A stretch of DNA of 64,000 nucleotides from Burkholderiales bacterium (GCA_019749945.1 JAIEPF010000003.1:62001-126000); one strand, 5' to 3'; positions 15,568-24,390 are shown, counted from the stretch's first letter. Translations and numbers: made by a program. The notes: generated from the letters alone by a model not told the origin.

Positions 15568-16302
15568 TCAAATCGCCAGTTCCCCCTGCCCCGGCATAGC
15601 GCCCCCGTCGATCACATCATCCTTGCGCGGGCGTCCCCGTGCCCGGGCCTCCCGCCGCAGGCCGGTCATTTTCTCGATCTTCGCATGAAACCGTGAATTC
15701 CCCAGTGCCTGGCCCTGGTTCAGCGCCAGGCGGATGTCGTCTATCGCTTCGCGGTCAAGCTGGGCGCGGAACAGCGCGCGGTAAGCCGCCTGTCGCGTGG
15801 CGGTGGTCCTGCCCAGCGCCAGATACAAGGCATGCGGCGTCAATCGCGGATCGGACTGACCCAGCGCGTTCGCCCGGTAACTGGTCCAGCGGTAATGCGC
15901 CGGGTCTTCAACCATCGCCGCGCGCACCGGATTCAATTCGATGTAACGCTGGCAGGCCAGCAGGTAGGTCTCGGCCTGCACCGTGGAGGACTTGTAACGA
16001 CTATCCCACAACGTGCCGGTGCGTTTGTACGTGCGGTTGATGTACTGCACATAACGCCGCCCCAGCGCGATGATCAGGCCGGGCACGGCCGCGGCCCGTT
16101 TCGGCGTCAACAGCAGATGCACGTGGTTGGTCATCAGCACATAGGCATGCAACGCGCATTCGGCTTCCGCCAGCGCCTCGCCCAGCCAGTGCAGATAACT
16201 CAGGTAATCGTCTTCGGCGAAGAAACAGGGTTCGCGGTTGTGGCCGCGCTGCACGATGTGCAGTGGGACGTTATCGAGATGGATGCGCGGGCGGCGGGGC
16301 AT
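15568..16302 (-). CDS. REP-associated tyrosine transposase (RAYT, IS200-like Y1 family)
   Basis: A 244-aa single-strand transposase-like protein. The HUH motif is YVLMTNHVHLLL with His60 and His62, and the nucleophile Tyr is Tyr120 in LACQRYIELNPVRAAM; TGTLWDSRYKSS lies between them, as in the family. RAYTs are usually single-copy, domesticated enzymes that act on REP hairpins rather than mobilising an insertion sequence. A REP-like hairpin lies 180-225 bp upstream of the gene (16481-16527), and related hairpins occur at 54469-54526. No terminal repeats typical of IS200 ends were recognised. A short C-terminal basic region (ARARGRPRKDD) may help DNA binding. Confidence 0.9.
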   Translation of the reverse strand: MPRRPRIHLDNVPLHIVQRGHNREPCFFAEDDYLSYLHWLGEALAEAECALHAYVLMTNHVHLLLTPKRAAAVPGLIIALGRRYVQYINRTYKRTGTLWDSRYKSSTVQAETYLLACQRYIELNPVRAAMVEDPAHYRWTSYRANALGQSDPRLTPHALYLALGRTTATRQAAYRALFRAQLDREAIDDIRLALNQGQALGNSRFHAKIEKMTGLRREARARGRPRKDDVIDGGAMPGQGELAI

Positions 16303-16675
16303 GTGGATATGTTACCGCCACATCCAGAAGAATGGCCCATTTACATCTGAAAAGCAGAGAATTACAGAATGCAAATCAATATAACTTATTGATTTAATTA
16401 ATATTTATTTTAATACAAGCGATGGACCTTTGGATATATCAAGCCTGGCCCCTTTAATTGGCCTCTTTAATTGGTTTTTGTCCCGGAGGGAGAAAGGCTT
16501 TGCATCCCTCTCCCTCCGGGAGAGGGACCGAGGGTGAGGGTGGTTTTGACAGTGGTTTTAGTTCATTTTGTTAGGTGCTTTAAGTTTGACAGAGTGCCGG
16601 GCTTACCTACACCATCGGTAAAAACAGACGGGTGATGGCATCAATGCCATCGCCCCGGCAACAAGGGGCGTGAGC
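16303..16675. other. Non-coding AT-rich interval with REP-like hairpin
   Basis: About 370 bp between the divergent RAYT gene and the DUF3617-like gene. The first 140 bp are strongly AT-rich (for example AACTTATTGATTTAATTAAT near 16380), with a small direct repeat TTTAATTGG at about 16453 and 16467. The REP-like hairpin is at 16481-16527. The rest, to 16675, shows no gene I can support; promoters for both flanking genes probably lie here. Confidence 0.6.
16481..16527. repeat. REP-like palindromic element next to RAYT
   Basis: TCCCGGAGGGAGA (16481-16493) and TCTCCCTCCGGGA (16509-16521) are perfect 13-bp inverted arms with a 15-nt loop. A second nested hairpin uses TCCCTCTC (16505-16512) and GAGAGGGA (16520-16527), so two alternative folds compete. 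The tail CCGAGGGTGAGGG resembles the end of the element at 54504-54540. Position beside a RAYT gene supports a REP assignment. Confidence 0.75.
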
Positions 16676-17713
16676 ATGCGGCAGGCACGGGCAAACTGCA
16701 GCGATGGTACTTTGCGTTCGCACGTAAGCCGTTTGCCTTTGCATTCCCTCCAATGTGTCGCAAGCCTATGCATTGTGATGTCATTGACGATTCCGGCTCG
16801 GGCGCAGCAATATGACCTCGATCGAGGCATTGGCCATAAAAACCGTAATTGCAGTTCCCTTTCGATTGCTCCGGGGATCAAGCCCGCAGACGTTACGGTC
16901 ACCTACGTCAAACACAACAGCATTAAAGTAGGAATCAAGGGGACTGAGGACTCACTGTTGTGCGTCGGATTTTATGCCCCTCATGAGCGCAGGCTTATCG
17001 ACCGCGTAAATTTCCGTTTCGCGGATGGTGCGATTTGGAAGTTTGACGACATCGACAGGCGTTCAAACCTTCGGGCGCTATCCACACCGTTGGATCCCAA
17101 TCGGCCAACCGGCCCTACGCCGGCTCCGGCCCCTACGCCAGCGGATTACTTGGCAGCGTCAGCCCCAGCGCCAGCTCCTGGACAGACCCAAGGGTCTCAA
17201 TTTCTAGATCCCCCATCAGGTGGCCGCCCGGCAAAGCAACTTAACAAATGCGTGGTGGACGGAAAAGTCAGCTACACCGATAGTTCATGCCCCAATAGCG
17301 CCAATGCGCCGAAATCATCGCCGCAAGGTCAAGTAAAGAATGTGCCTACGCTTCCGGTAGTGCAACGCGGGTTATGGAAACTTACTTGGACTATCGATGG
17401 CAAAGTAACGCCCACCGAACATTGTGGTGACCCGCTGGAAAGCGTTTCGAAGGGGATGGTCGTCTCGAACGATTTCAAGAATTCCGGCTGTAGGGCTCAC
17501 TCATCTTCTTCCGCGCCACGCCATTTTAGGATGGTCGTTGATTGCCCCTTAGATTGGGTCAACGAAAACGGCTCTGCATTTGGTCTGAAAGGGCAGTCCG
17601 TGGTGGATGTGACATCCCCCTCGGAGCAGTCAATTTCCTACAGCATATCGAAACTTGTGGGGCACAAACATCAAGCGGTTCAGGGTTCACGGGTAGGTAA
17701 TTGTGTCGAATAA
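16676..17713 (+). CDS. Secreted protein with DUF4124-like motif and DUF3617-like C-terminus
   Basis: A 345-aa predicted exported protein. The N-terminus is basic then hydrophobic (about residues 20-43) ending in IPARAQQ, a likely signal-peptidase site. A first domain (residues 45-125) is unrecognised. A Pro/Ala-rich linker (PTPAPAPTPADY, APAPAPGQTQG) follows, then KCVVDGKVSYTDSSCP, which matches the short DUF4124 motif, and finally GLWKLTWTIDGKVTPTEHCGDP through SYSISKLVG, which looks like DUF3617. An AAGGGG ribosome site supports the ATG at 16676 over the GTG at 16670. GC content is visibly lower than in flanking core genes, suggesting transfer. Function unknown. Confidence 0.65.
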   Translation: MRQARANCSDGTLRSHVSRLPLHSLQCVASLCIVMSLTIPARAQQYDLDRGIGHKNRNCSSLSIAPGIKPADVTVTYVKHNSIKVGIKGTEDSLLCVGFYAPHERRLIDRVNFRFADGAIWKFDDIDRRSNLRALSTPLDPNRPTGPTPAPAPTPADYLAASAPAPAPGQTQGSQFLDPPSGGRPAKQLNKCVVDGKVSYTDSSCPNSANAPKSSPQGQVKNVPTLPVVQRGLWKLTWTIDGKVTPTEHCGDPLESVSKGMVVSNDFKNSGCRAHSSSSAPRHFRMVVDCPLDWVNENGSAFGLKGQSVVDVTSPSEQSISYSISKLVGHKHQAVQGSRVGNCVE

Positions 17714-17771
17714 ACGCTCGAAATGATATCAAGGTGCCGGTGCTTACCTTAGCAAATAAGAGAGACTCGAC

Positions 17772-18377
17772 ATGGGCTTGGTGATTCTGGGTGCATTGGC
17801 GCTCTATCTGTTGATTTCAATCGCCGTCGTAATCGGCGCGATCAAACATGCGAAGAAGACCGGCAAGAGCGTGAAGCGCTGGGGCTGGGGTGCGGTGCTC
17901 ATCATGTATCTGATCCCGTTCTGGGATTGGATACCGACGGTGGCGGTGCACCAGTACTACTGCGCGACTGAGTCGGGGTTTTGGGTCAATAAAAGCCTTG
18001 ACCAATGGAAAGCTGAGAATCCAGGAGTTTCGGAGACGCTGGTGGCGAATAAAGCTACGTCTTCAAAGCGGCAAGGGGATATGACTAATTACACCGACAC
18101 ATATTATTTGAATCAGCGGTTTAATTGGGTAGTTAAAAAAACAGGCCCGCTTTTGTTGCACCGATGGCACTGGGAAAAGGAAGTCATAGATACTAGTACC
18201 AACGAAGTATTAGTGCGGTATGTGGATTTTTCTACAGGCAGTGGATTCATCGGAGGGCCACCACGGGGGTTTAGGTTTTGGTTGCAGAACGATCATTGTA
18301 TTGGTGGGCAGGGAAATATGTATTCAATGGATGCATTCGTTAGCAATATATCGCAGCTTATAAAGGGAGATAAATAA
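17772..18377 (+). CDS. Membrane-anchored protein of unknown function
   Basis: A 201-aa protein with a hydrophobic N-terminal helix (residues 2-22), a basic loop (KHAKKTGKSVKRWGW) and a second hydrophobic stretch (about 39-55), followed by a soluble domain beginning TVAVHQYYCATESGFWVNKSLDQW, a sequence pattern I have seen in uncharacterised small proteobacterial membrane proteins. It is rich in Trp and Tyr. Its stop overlaps the start of the next gene (TAATG), so the two are translationally coupled. GC content is low relative to the window. It could be an accessory or immunity-like membrane partner of the truncated gene downstream; this is speculation. Confidence 0.6.
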   Translation: MGLVILGALALYLLISIAVVIGAIKHAKKTGKSVKRWGWGAVLIMYLIPFWDWIPTVAVHQYYCATESGFWVNKSLDQWKAENPGVSETLVANKATSSKRQGDMTNYTDTYYLNQRFNWVVKKTGPLLLHRWHWEKEVIDTSTNEVLVRYVDFSTGSGFIGGPPRGFRFWLQNDHCIGGQGNMYSMDAFVSNISQLIKGDK

Positions 18378-18652
18378 TGAGCTTGATTAATTCGCTGTTC
18401 CAACAAGCTCAATTGGCTGAAGCGTCATATGCCAATCTTACTGGTATTGCTGGTTTAGTAGGTACACAGCCTTTTCAGGATCGGCTTACAGCCTCTGGCA
18501 TGGGAAACCTCAGGGCCAGGCTCGATATTCTCAGTCAAAGTGATCAAAGCCTTTTTGCTTCATCGGCAACGGCAAGCCGTCACGATCGACCACGACGACA
18601 CTGCACACCCCCGCCGGCGCAAGAATCACACGGCCGATACGCGCCACCTTGA
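18377..18652 (+). pseudogene. Truncated gene; N-terminal remnant at the insert boundary
   Basis: The reading frame gives 91 residues but only about the first 50 (MSLINSLFQQAQLAEASYANL, then a phage- or lipase-like helical start) look like authentic protein; from about 18530 the frame runs antisense through the conserved 3' end of thiL and becomes Arg/Pro/His-rich. thiL itself ends normally in the conserved GFDHF motif. The simplest reading is that a larger low-GC gene was cut when the accessory DNA joined the thiL end, with the junction near 18515-18535. The start overlaps the stop of the upstream membrane-protein gene. The original product is not certain. Confidence 0.55.
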
Positions 18653-19499
18653 CGCGGGCACGCAAGGCAGCGCGTTCGACCGCAGTCCGTTTCGCCGGCG
18701 CCGCGGTAAATAACAATTCGTAATCATCACCGCCGGCAAGCAGCGCTGAATGCGCCACCGGCGATTGCAAATAGCGCCGCAGCAACGCCGACACCGGCAG
18801 ACGCTCCAACGCCACCACCGCGGCAACTCGTGAACGCTCGCAGATATGGCCAAGGTCGGCGACCAAACCGTCGGAAACATCAATCGCGCTGCGCGCCACA
18901 CCACGCAAAGCCAGGCCCAGCGCCACCCGCGGCACCGGCCAGTCGAGGCGCTGCTGCGCCTGCTTCAGTTCAGCGGGTTTGAGTTTGATGCGTTTTGTTT
19001 TTGCAGCCACCGCCAGCGCGGCGTCCCCCAGCGTGCCCGACACCCAGATATCGTCACCGGCCTTGGCGCCGTCGCGGCGCAAGGCCTGACGCGCCGGCAC
19101 CTCGCCGATGATCTGCACACAGATGTTGAGCGGCCCGCGCGTGGTGTCGCCGCCGATCAGGGCTAAGCCGTGTTTGCGCGCCAGCGCCATGAAGCCCCTG
19201 GAAAACGCCGCCACCCAGCGCGTGTCAGCCTTCGGCAAGGCAATGCCCAGGGTCACCCAGCGCGGCGTCGCACCCATCGCCGCCATGTCCGACAGATTCA
19301 CCGCCAGCGCCTTGTGACCGATGGATTCTGCATCGGCACCCTTGAAAAAATGCCGCCCGGCGACCAGCATGTCGGCCGCCACGGCCAGCAGTTGCCCGTT
19401 ATCCGCTTTGATCAGCGCAGCGTCATCACCGACGCCGAGCACGGTGCGCGGCGCGGCATGGGTGAAATAGTGGCGGATAAGGTCGAATTCGGCAGGCAT
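18531..19499 (-). CDS. thiL: Thiamine-monophosphate kinase
   Basis: A 322-aa ThiL, which phosphorylates thiamine monophosphate to the active coenzyme thiamine diphosphate. Visible features are FDLIRHYF at the start, the Mg/ATP site GVGDDAALI, ADMLVAGRHFF, the conserved KALAVNLSDMAAMGA, ALIGGDTTRGPL, and IDVSDGLVADLGHICERS. The C-terminus retains the family GFDHF. It would normally be followed at once by pgpA; here an accessory insert begins directly after its stop. Upstream, 139 bp separate it from a divergent Bug receptor gene. Confidence 0.96.
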   Translation of the reverse strand: MPAEFDLIRHYFTHAAPRTVLGVGDDAALIKADNGQLLAVAADMLVAGRHFFKGADAESIGHKALAVNLSDMAAMGATPRWVTLGIALPKADTRWVAAFSRGFMALARKHGLALIGGDTTRGPLNICVQIIGEVPARQALRRDGAKAGDDIWVSGTLGDAALAVAAKTKRIKLKPAELKQAQQRLDWPVPRVALGLALRGVARSAIDVSDGLVADLGHICERSRVAAVVALERLPVSALLRRYLQSPVAHSALLAGGDDYELLFTAAPAKRTAVERAALRARVKVARIGRVILAPAGVCSVVVVDRDGLPLPMKQKGFDHFD

Positions 19500-19638
19500 C
19501 TCAGGTCCTATTGTGCCTTGAACTGCAGCATCGCTGCGATAGCAGCGGCCGCCCCGGACGCAAAAAATATAAATCTCATTCCGAAAAAGTTAAACTGACC
19601 CTGGACGCTGGTCTCATAACGAAAAACAGGGGCACGAA

Positions 19639-20640
19639 ATGAACAGGATTGAACTCCACGCGCCGCGCCGCCTTGCTGCATCAGCCGCAGCGCTTGCGCT
19701 GCTCATCGGCGGCTTCGCTGCGCCCTCCATGGCGTTGGCGCAAGCTTACCCGGTCAAACCGGTGCGGCTGGTCGTCGCATTTCCGGCGGGGGGCGGTATC
19801 GATTCGGTCACGCGCCTGCTTGCGCCAAAACTGACCGAGGCGCTCGGCCAGCAGATGATCGTCGACAACCGCGTCGGCGCGAGCGGCAACATCGGAACGG
19901 ATCACGTGGCCAAGAGCGCGCCCGACGGCTATACCGTACTCATGGCCTATGCGAGCCATGCGAGTAATGCTGCGCTGTTCGACAGGCTGCCTTACGACAC
20001 GGTCAAGGATTTCCAGCCCGTGTCCATGATCGGTGCGGTTCCACACGTCATTCTCGTCACCCCCTCACTGCCCGTGAAGACCGTGCAGGATCTGGTCAGG
20101 CTGGCAAAGGCGCGACCCGGGGATATCACTTACTCATCGCCCGGCAACGGCACGCCGCTGCACCTGGCCACGGAACTGCTCAAGGTGAGCGCCGGCATCG
20201 ACATCCGGCACGTGCCGTACAAGGGCGCCTCACCCGCGATGGTATCGACGATGAGCGGCGAGACCCAGCTCACGATCACCACATTTGTGGTTGCCACTCC
20301 GCTCGTCAAGGCCGGTCGCCTGCGTGCAATCGCAGTGGCGAGCGTAAAACGGGTGCCCACATTCGCGGATCTGCCGACAGTGGCCGAATCCGGTATCAAA
20401 GACACCGAATCGAACTCGTGGTACGGCATGCTCGTGCCCGCTGCAACACCGCGCCCTGTCGTGGATCGGCTGCATGCGGCACTGCTCAAGGCGCTCGCCG
20501 CGCCTGATGTCAGGACAAAGTTTGCCGAACAAAGCGTGGAAATATACGGCAACAAGCCGGAAGAATTCGACAAGGTGATCCGCGACGAAATCGCCAAATG
20601 GTCGAAAGTGGTGAAGGCCAGCGGCGCGAAGGTGGATTAA
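19639..20640 (+). CDS. Bug/TctC-family periplasmic solute-binding protein
   Basis: A 333-aa periplasmic receptor of the Bug family (tripartite tricarboxylate transporter receptor). It has a signal peptide ending near MALAQA, the opening strand YPVKPVRLVVAFPAGGGIDSVTR, the ligand loop VDNRVGASGNIGTDHVAKSAPDGYT, and the mid-protein HVPYKGASPAM typical of the group. These proteins usually bind carboxylates or small aromatics and may signal or feed TctAB permeases, but no tctA or tctB is near. An AGGGG ribosome site precedes the ATG. It diverges from thiL. The ligand is unknown. Confidence 0.92.
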   Translation: MNRIELHAPRRLAASAAALALLIGGFAAPSMALAQAYPVKPVRLVVAFPAGGGIDSVTRLLAPKLTEALGQQMIVDNRVGASGNIGTDHVAKSAPDGYTVLMAYASHASNAALFDRLPYDTVKDFQPVSMIGAVPHVILVTPSLPVKTVQDLVRLAKARPGDITYSSPGNGTPLHLATELLKVSAGIDIRHVPYKGASPAMVSTMSGETQLTITTFVVATPLVKAGRLRAIAVASVKRVPTFADLPTVAESGIKDTESNSWYGMLVPAATPRPVVDRLHAALLKALAAPDVRTKFAEQSVEIYGNKPEEFDKVIRDEIAKWSKVVKASGAKVD

Positions 20641-20747
20641 GCGGCGGACGGCTGAAGTCTGCCGCGCAAGGGAAAATGGGCCCCGCGAACACCTTCCAAA
20701 GTGCCGGGGCGGATTTCCTTTTTTTCGTATCCAGAAAAACTGCGCCA

Positions 20748-21635
20748 TCATTCCGGCCCGACAAATCCGATGTACGCACCGCAGGTATATTCAGGTGTCG
20801 CGAGCATGGCCTGTTCGCCATTGCTGCGCACGCCGCGTGTCGGCGGCGGCATGCCGTGCTCCTGCATCCAGCGCGCCGCCGCGCCCATGCTGGTGGTGCG
20901 GTACAGTGCCTGGAACGGGCCGGGACCGCGGCGCTCAAGAGCCTCGGCGGCCGGACCCGGCGCATAGGGCTGCACCACGCCAAGACCGGTGGGGCCGATT
21001 TCGAAAATGGCCATGTGTGACATCACCACGGTGCCTTTGTGCAGTTCGGGTTTTTCCATGCCCAGCACACGGGCATAAGTCGCGGCTTCGTTCCCGGCAT
21101 CGCGACTGACGATATAGCTGCGCTCCAGCTTGTAAACGCCGTTGGGATGCGCACCGCCCCCCGGCACCTGTGTACGCCGCGTCTCGAGCGACGTCAGGTG
21201 CTGGATGAAAAAAATCGGTAACGGATTTTTCGCGCCGAGCACCGCCGTTTTCCAGCGCAGTTCCTGGCCATCCGGAGTGCGGCGGCCACCTTCAACCGCA
21301 TCGCCGACATCGATGCCGCGGCTGCGCATCCCGGCAACATCCGCCTCAAGATCATCGCTTTGCACCGCGATCTGGCGGATACCACCGCCCTGCGCGATGA
21401 AAACGTCGAGGCTGGACCCGGTTGCCCCGGGCGCACGAGAGGCGGTGTATTCCGCCGGGTCGCGGATGGCCAGCAGCTCCAGATAGTCCTCGGTGTTGAA
21501 GGCAACGGCATTGTGCGTGCCACGTCCCGGATGGATACCGGCGGCGTGAACGTTGAAACCCATTTTTGTGTATTGGGCGATGCCCTGCTGCAGGTCGGGC
21601 ACGGCGATCGTGACATGGTCGAGACGGGTGAACAT
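20748..21635 (-). CDS. VOC-superfamily (glyoxalase-like) protein
   Basis: A 295-aa protein with two VOC modules. The first begins FTRLDHVTIAVPDLQQGIAQYTKMGF and includes AFNTEDYLELLAI; the second begins around LERSYIVSRDAGNEAATYARVLG. This is the Glyoxalase_3-like type, a metal-dependent fold used by isomerases, dioxygenases and resistance proteins. It lies 27 bp after the MmgE/PrpD gene and is probably the last gene of a three-gene operon that opens with a Bug receptor, which suggests catabolism of an imported acid. Exact activity cannot be predicted. Confidence 0.82.
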   Translation of the reverse strand: MFTRLDHVTIAVPDLQQGIAQYTKMGFNVHAAGIHPGRGTHNAVAFNTEDYLELLAIRDPAEYTASRAPGATGSSLDVFIAQGGGIRQIAVQSDDLEADVAGMRSRGIDVGDAVEGGRRTPDGQELRWKTAVLGAKNPLPIFFIQHLTSLETRRTQVPGGGAHPNGVYKLERSYIVSRDAGNEAATYARVLGMEKPELHKGTVVMSHMAIFEIGPTGLGVVQPYAPGPAAEALERRGPGPFQALYRTTSMGAAARWMQEHGMPPPTRGVRSNGEQAMLATPEYTCGAYIGFVGPE

Positions 21636-21662
21636 GAAAACTCCGGGTTGAAAAACGCGGGT

Positions 21663-23039
21663 TCAGGGCGCGGCCAGCCGCGCGAGTTGCGCGGCATCAG
21701 CCAGGTTACCGATTTTCCAGCATTGTTCGATCAACTGTTCCGCGCGACCGGCCGGCAACGTGTCGGCGGCGAGATCGATGAACTTGTGCTCAAGGTCGCG
21801 ATCACTCATCGGGTTATCCACGCTGCCCAGTGCGTGTTCAACATGGATATCGATGCGGCGGCCGTCAACCAGCGTAACCGCGACATGCGCCTCGTCGTCG
21901 CGCAATCCCGCGTCGGCTTCGGCCACCACCCGTTCCCGCACCGCTGCAACCAGCGGGTCAAACACGCGGGCATCGGTGTATTGCTCCTCGCCCGCGACGC
22001 CGTCGCAAAATGCCACCGCTGCGGAGTGATACAAGCTCCACTTGCTTTCCAGCCCGCCGCGCGGCGCCTTGATGCCGGTCAGTTTCAGCGCCAGCGGATG
22101 CACGCGCAGTGCGACAGCAGCGATCTGCTGCGGGTTAACACCGTGTTTGTCGCGCACCTCAAGACAGCCGTCGATCACCGGATGGGCAACCACGCCGCAG
22201 GCATGCGGCTTGTAGGTATTGAGCGCAAGCTCCCAGCGTTCACCCAGCCCTTCGAGGATCACGCCGAGGTCGCAGTCACCGACCAGCACGCGCGCAAAAC
22301 CGCGCGGCGCCTCGATCACGCGGTCCGAACTGGTGAAGCCGGTCTGCGCCATGAATGCGGAAAGCATGCCGTTCTGCGCCGCGCGTCCGTGCACAAAACA
22401 CTTGCACATGGTGCCGGCCATCTCGCGCAGGCCCGCGGCCTGGGTGCCGGCAATGCCGAAAGCCCGCGCCATGCCTGCTGCGTCCAGTCCCAGCACACGC
22501 CCCACCGCGGCGGCAGCGCCGAAGACTCCGGCAGTGCCGGTGATGTACCACTGCTCAATGTGGGTCGGGTAGATCGCTTTGGCAATACGGCACTCGACAT
22601 CGACACCGACGATGAAGGCATGCAGAAACTCTGCGCCGGACAGCGCCTTGCCGTTCTGCAAGCGGTATTCGGCCAGCGCCAGCAAGGACGAAGCAACAGG
22701 CACGCTGGGGTGCAGCAGCGTGCGCAGGTGCGTGTCGTCAAAATCGAGCACATGCGCGCTCATGCCGTTGAGCAGCGCCGCCGTCGGTGCATCCAGTCGC
22801 TCGCGGCGGCCGATCACTCCGGCCTGCGGCGGACCAGCAAAGGGCAGCAGCGCGGCAAGTGCGACATCCAGCGTTTCATGGTGTGCGCCGCCCAGTGCAC
22901 AACCCATCCAGTTGACCAGCGAACGTGCGGCCTCGTGACGGACGGCATCCGGAATGGATTCATAACGTGCCGCGACAACGAATTCGGCGAGAGCGCGGGT
23001 TATCCCGCGCGTCTCTGCCGCGTTGACTTCAGCTGCCAC
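21663..23039 (-). CDS. MmgE/PrpD family protein
   Basis: A 458-aa protein of the MmgE/PrpD fold, which includes 2-methylcitrate dehydratase, cis-aconitate decarboxylase and related isomerases. Family features are LVNWMGCALGGAHHETLDVAL near the start, LLNGMSAHVLDFDDTH (the conserved active-site region), SLLALAEYR, FGIAGTQAAGLREM and KPHACGVVAHPVIDG. I use the GTG at 23039, which lies just after the upstream receptor stop; another start at 23084 would overlap that gene by 43 bp and adds non-conserved residues. Context with a Bug receptor and a VOC protein suggests a role in degrading a carboxylic acid. Confidence 0.88.
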   Translation of the reverse strand: MAAEVNAAETRGITRALAEFVVAARYESIPDAVRHEAARSLVNWMGCALGGAHHETLDVALAALLPFAGPPQAGVIGRRERLDAPTAALLNGMSAHVLDFDDTHLRTLLHPSVPVASSLLALAEYRLQNGKALSGAEFLHAFIVGVDVECRIAKAIYPTHIEQWYITGTAGVFGAAAAVGRVLGLDAAGMARAFGIAGTQAAGLREMAGTMCKCFVHGRAAQNGMLSAFMAQTGFTSSDRVIEAPRGFARVLVGDCDLGVILEGLGERWELALNTYKPHACGVVAHPVIDGCLEVRDKHGVNPQQIAAVALRVHPLALKLTGIKAPRGGLESKWSLYHSAAVAFCDGVAGEEQYTDARVFDPLVAAVRERVVAEADAGLRDDEAHVAVTLVDGRRIDIHVEHALGSVDNPMSDRDLEHKFIDLAADTLPAGRAEQLIEQCWKIGNLADAAQLARLAAP

Positions 23040-23041
23040 GC

Positions 23042-24059
23042 TCAATCGACGCGCGTCCCGGCGGCCTTGACCACCTTCGCCCACTTGTCGACTTCGTTGG
23101 CAATGAATGCAGTGAACTCAGCGGGTGAATTCCCGACCGGTTCGAAACCCGCCACCGCCATGCGTTCGACGACATCCGGAATCTTCAGCACCTTCAGCGA
23201 TTCCGCATGCAGCCGCGTGATGATGTCGGCCGGTGTGCCGGCGGGCACCAGGATGCCGTACCAGCCACTGACCTCGTAACCCGGAATGCCGGCCTCCTCG
23301 ACAGTGGGCAGCTCGGGCGCGGCCGCTGAACGTTTAGCACCGGTGACGCCCAGCGCGCGCAGCTTGCCCGACTTGATGTGGTTGATCACCGAGGGTGTGG
23401 TCGCAAAACCAACCGACACTTCGCCGCTGATCAGCGCCACCACGGCAGGACCACCACCCTTGTACGGCACATGGTTCATTTTGGTTTTGGTCAACTCCAG
23501 CATCAGCACCGCGGCGAGGTGCGCCGAGCTGCCGCTGCCCGAAGACGCATAGTCGAGCGCTCCGGGGCGTGCCCTTGCCAGCGCCACCAGTTCCTTGATC
23601 GACTTCGCCGGCACCGAAGGATGTACGACGACGATGTTCGGTGCGGAGGCGAGCAGCGACACTGCGGAAAAATCCTTGACGAAGTTGTAGTTCAGCTTGC
23701 GATACAGCGTCATGTTGATGGTATGCGCAATGTTGCCCATCAGCAGCGTGTAGCCATCGGGCGGCGCCTTGGCGGCCAGTTCGGCCCCGATGTTGGCGCC
23801 GGCGCCGGGACGGTTGTCGAGCACGACCTGCTGGGCAAGACCTTCCGCCAGTTTGGTGCCGAGAATGCGCGCCAGCGTGTCGGTGCCTCCGCCCGGGGGG
23901 GAACGGCAGGATGAAACGGATCGGTTTGTTCGGATACTGCGCATGCACCGGCGTGATGCCGGTAAACAAGACAGCAACAATCAGAGCGGCAAAACAGGCG
24001 GCAAAAGTCAGGGTGGCAAATACCTGGACTTGGCTCACACCGGATCGGACGGTATTCAT
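23042..24059 (-). pseudogene. Bug/TctC-family receptor, frameshifted at a C7 tract
   Basis: The gene begins at the ATG 24059 with a GGGGAG ribosome site, a signal peptide (hydrophobic to about residue 40, TPVHAQ) and YPNKPIRFILPFPPG, then the frame is lost at a run of seven G on the + strand (23895-23901). One base fewer would restore the family sequence FPPGGGTDTLARILGTKLAEG, which continues without damage to the stop at 23042. The rest carries the usual VLDNRPGAGANIG and HVPYKGGGPAVVAL. A +1 change in a homopolymer is either a sequencing error or a real inactivating or phase-variable mutation. It heads the operon with MmgE/PrpD and VOC genes. Confidence 0.85.
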
Positions 24060-24249
24060 CGTGTTCTCCCCCAGAGATGGCCGTCACCACGGGACGCGGC
24101 AGCCGAAAGTTCAGGCTAACACGGCACCCGGGGACTGTCATGACACGGCGCGGCAGATTGCGATAGGGATGTTCCTGCCCCCAGCATCGTCGCAGCAGCG
24201 CTTTTGGTGCAAAATGCTGACCTTCCAGACCGTCTCGGGAATTCCTGCA

Positions 24250-24351
24250 ATGAAAACCGCATCAGCCATCCACATGGCGTTCGCCGCCGCGCAGAATCAT
24301 CCGACCTGGGCCGTGCGCGTCGCCAAGGCCATCGGATTGCAGCCGGAATAA
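24250..24351 (+). CDS. Possible 33-aa small open frame of unknown status
   Basis: An ATG at 24250 opens a 33-residue frame, MKTASAIHMAFAAAQN to AKAIGLQPE, ending in TAA, 40 bp before the TylF-like gene. Codon choice looks coding-like, but no strong ribosome site is seen and the product matches no family I know. It may be a remnant or chance frame. The surrounding interval 24060-24390 otherwise shows no feature I can support. Confidence 0.2.
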   Translation: MKTASAIHMAFAAAQNHPTWAVRVAKAIGLQPE

Positions 24352-24390
24352 TCCCGGGCCCAGGATCCGGCAGGCAAACATCCAGCCGAC

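Noticed and set aside
15568..16302. Complete IS200/IS605 insertion sequence
   Set aside because: No subterminal palindromic ends or tnpB gene are visible, and the protein has RAYT features.
14812..18530. Prophage or integrative element
   Set aside because: No integrase, capsid, portal, or tRNA-type attachment site is present; the RAYT is not a mobile-element integrase.
23895..23901. Programmed ribosomal frameshift in the Bug receptor
   Set aside because: No known Bug protein uses one, and no slippery-site context with downstream structure was evident; a +1 homopolymer change explains it more simply.
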